A stretch of DNA of 15,384 bases, taken from contig JAITHR010000203.1 of NCBI GenBank assembly GCA_031279895.1, positions 1 to 15,384 of the forward strand, given 5' to 3'. This DNA is from Spirochaetaceae bacterium (lineage in GTDB: Bacteria; Spirochaetota; Spirochaetia; Treponematales; Breznakiellaceae). Both the position numbers and the translations under genes were made by a program. The notes under the pieces were generated by a model. It saw only the letters and a program-made list of their open reading frames with translations, was not told the origin of the DNA and searched no databases. Below are positions 13,688 through 15,384 of the stretch, piece after piece (the stretch's first letter is position 1; each line of letters begins with the position of its first letter).

Positions 13688-14538
13688 TTACGCCCGAAAC
13701 CGCACCGCCGGCACACGTCGCGCCGGTTTTCGCGTTTCACGCCGGAGACCGGGCGCCCGGTTATGTAATACTGGCCGGCCCGCGTACAAAGTAAGGCCGG
13801 ATACGCCTCCGCCTCGGCGCGTGTCGGGAAAACCCGGATTGCTTTTTTCATACCCCGTTTCATTACCGCGAAAGGTATCCTCCCGCGCCCGCCGCTCGTT
13901 TTCATCGCACGGGGGTATTTCGTCGTCTTTCAGGTATCTCGCGGCAATATACGCGGTAACTTTCAGGTCGATGAACTGTTCAATGTTTACCAGGTTTATC
14001 GGGCTCGGTTCGGTCCCGCGTATGAATACGGGGCTTTGCGGATAATCCGCTTCGCCTCGTTGCGGTTCCGGTCCTTGCGTAAGGCGATAAACTTTATGTT
14101 TTTTACCGGCAGACCGTTGCGGCGCAGCAGCCACGCACAGATAAGACCCTGGTAATCCCGGTCGTCAAAATCGGAGAATTGGGTTTTCCATACGCTACAG
14201 GTCTTGCGGTCGGTGATTTCACCGGTGTCCCGGTTGTACGCGTCAATGTGTCCGGTAACGGTGATACCGCTCCCGTGTTTTGTTTCCAGATAGAGTTCCG
14301 TTTCGAGTTTTGGCAGGCCGTTTTCTTCCATGGGTTTGTGAAAGGCCGTACCCAACAGGGCCGGCAGTCTGTCTGCCGCGCCGACCTCTATTTCGTCAAA
14401 GTGCCGTTCCGTCAGGATTATTTCTTTAATCCCTTTGATTAGCGTTGTGGCCGATAGGCAGTCGGGCTTGTTATGTAATTCCTTATCAACGGCCTTGACG
14501 ATGGCCGCCGGCAGTCTCAGGTCGTTCCTTACCTTCAT
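13648..14538 (-). pseudogene. Frameshifted phage PD-(D/E)XK nuclease (Cas4/RecB-like)
   Basis: The ATG at 14538 has a TGAGGT ribosome site. The first segment (14538 to about 14050) shows LSATTLIKGI, LLGTAFHKPME (H67), GHIDAYNRDTGEITDRKT (D99, and D110-x-K112 as the metal site) and DYQGLICAWLL. Translation in this frame then ends early. The expected continuation lies in a second frame (NLVNIEQFIDLKVTAYIAAR, IPPCDENERRARE; about 14050-13880). It then returns to the first frame (FAVMKRGMKKAIRVFPTRAE, YYITGRPV, DVCRRC; about 13870-13650). Joined, these give a nuclease of about 290 residues, the usual length for phage exonucleases that pair with a recombination ATPase. At least two frameshifts make it a pseudogene. 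It follows the DnaC-like gene closely and overlaps the P-loop remnant. Confidence 0.7.
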
Positions 14539-14556
14539 CGTTTTGAATACCTCATG

Positions 14557-15341
14557 TTACACCCTGCCGGCGGCACGGTTCATAGCGCCCGGCTTCCGCC
14601 GGTAATCGTCCCCGGTAAACTCCATAAAGGTTCCCTCCTCCGTAAAACGGCTTTTAATATCATCACCGAAACGGTTTCGTATGCCGTCGATAAAATTAGA
14701 GATAAAAATTGTCGGCAGCCTCCTGCCGTACCTTTCGTCTAAAATGTCCGAAAAACAGTTCGGATTGAAATCCGAACCTTTGTCCCCGCCTGTCTCGTCA
14801 ACGACTAGAAGAGGGGTTCTCCCCAGCCGTTCGACGGTTTCCAGATCGTTTGCCGCCCCGTCAAGCGGTCCGTATCCCTCGACCGGTTTTTGAATTGTAG
14901 AGCGTATGACGGCGTTCGTCCGTTTGGCTTTAATAAAAAAACCCGCCGGTTCCGTCTTTCTTCAATATTTCTACCAGTACGGCGACCGCAAGACGGGTTT
15001 TTCCCGTGCCGTTTCCGCCGACCGTCAGGAGCCGTCCCCGCTATTCCTTCGGTCTGTTAATAAAATCCCGTGCGGTCGCAAGGCGCCTTTCCGGTTCCGG
15101 CGTACCGGCAATGAAACTGTCGAGACTTGCGTTCTTATACCGTTCGTCGATATTCGTAAGCGCGAAGCGCCGGAGGTCCCGGTTCCGCCGCCCGTTCCTC
15201 ACCGCAAACGGGGCGGGGGCTTCTTATTTTTAATCGGCCGACGGATAATACTTTTCCCTTATACCCGCCGCGCGCGTCGCGGATAAAAGTTTTCTCCGTC
15301 GCGTCAAGCGGTTCTCCCGCGCTTTTGTATTCCTCATCCAT
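14557..15341 (-). pseudogene. Degraded DnaC-like helicase loader (AAA+ ATPase)
   Basis: The ATG at 15341 has GAGGGA nine bases upstream. The first 50-60 codons (MDEEYKSAGEP..., with PVCGEERAA) run in one frame. Then the recognisable part shifts to another: LTNIDERYKNASLDSFI, ERRLATARDFINRPKE, an in-frame TAG at 15043-15041, then RGRLLTVGGNGTGKTRLAVA (Walker A). After a run of seven T (14941-14935) a further shift is needed to continue with RTPLLVVDETGG (Walker B), SDILDERYGRRLPTIFISNF (sensor 1), DDIKSRFTEEG and FTGDDYRR, ending in TAA at 14559-14557. Together these match phage and bacterial DnaC/IstB-type loaders, which place the replicative helicase on DNA. There are three lesions in about 260 codons. 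The T7 run could also be a sequencing slip, but the TAG and the first shift cannot be explained that way at once. Confidence 0.7.
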
Positions 15342-15343
15342 TG

Positions 15344-15384
15344 CTACATTCCCTCATAACAGATGCCCAGTCGGACTTCTTTCC
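15344..15384 (-). other. Possible C-terminal end of a further upstream gene (partial)
   Basis: A minus-strand frame entering from the right edge reads KEVRLGICYEGM and ends in TAG at 15346-15344, just before the DnaC-like start. The tight spacing is what a phage operon would show. Too short to identify. Confidence 0.25.

Noticed and set aside
13648..13905. Separate small zinc-binding protein
   Set aside because: Its sequence (AVMKRGMKKAIRVFP..., YYITGRP) is the expected C-terminal part of the frameshifted phage nuclease.

Overview
The window looks like chromosome from a GC-rich anaerobic bacterium carrying [FeFe]-hydrogenase maturation genes. The gene mix and the very dense hairpin-type intergenic repeats would fit a spirochaete of the termite-gut Treponema kind, but that assignment is inference from gene content, not from a phylogenetic marker I could test.

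Layout. 1-338: 3' part of a CobW/G3E-type GTPase (+). 339-1119: repeats. 1120-3448: overlapping pair, an M20 metallopeptidase and a KamA/EpmB-type radical SAM protein (+). 3402-4807: repeats, including a 13-copy, exactly 21-bp tandem array of a palindrome. 4808-6679: mnmG (+). 6613-7076: repeats between convergent genes. 7058-10077: minus-strand H-cluster maturation operon read as small ORF, TM1266-type regulator, hydG, hydE. 10189-11140: repeats, including a second 21-bp array of about 18 copies. 11146-12556: minus-strand operon of small membrane protein, ECF sigma factor and zinc-finger anti-sigma factor, each joined by a 4-bp overlap. 12611-12870: last repeat cluster. 13000-15384: a decayed minus-strand phage replication/recombination module (DnaC-like helicase loader, PD-(D/E)XK nuclease, P-loop ATPase, DUF669-like tail), carrying frameshifts, an in-frame stop and a damaged Walker A motif.

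How the genes work together. HydG and HydE are the two radical SAM maturases that make the CO/CN ligands and help build the dithiomethylamine bridge of the [FeFe]-hydrogenase H-cluster; HydF and the hydrogenase itself are not in the window. The sigma/anti-sigma operon is a typical membrane-signalled ECF unit. The M20/KamA pair is probably co-translated, with unknown substrates.

Most striking feature. Every intergenic gap longer than about 300 bp from 339 to 12870 is filled with a mosaic of short hairpin modules. Several copies form MITE-like elements of about 107 bp with terminal inverted repeats, and four separate tandem arrays of different sequence all use a 21-bp period. The repeats also supply the last codons and stop codons of three otherwise normal genes (KamA-type, MnmG, HydE). 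They are absent from the phage remnant.
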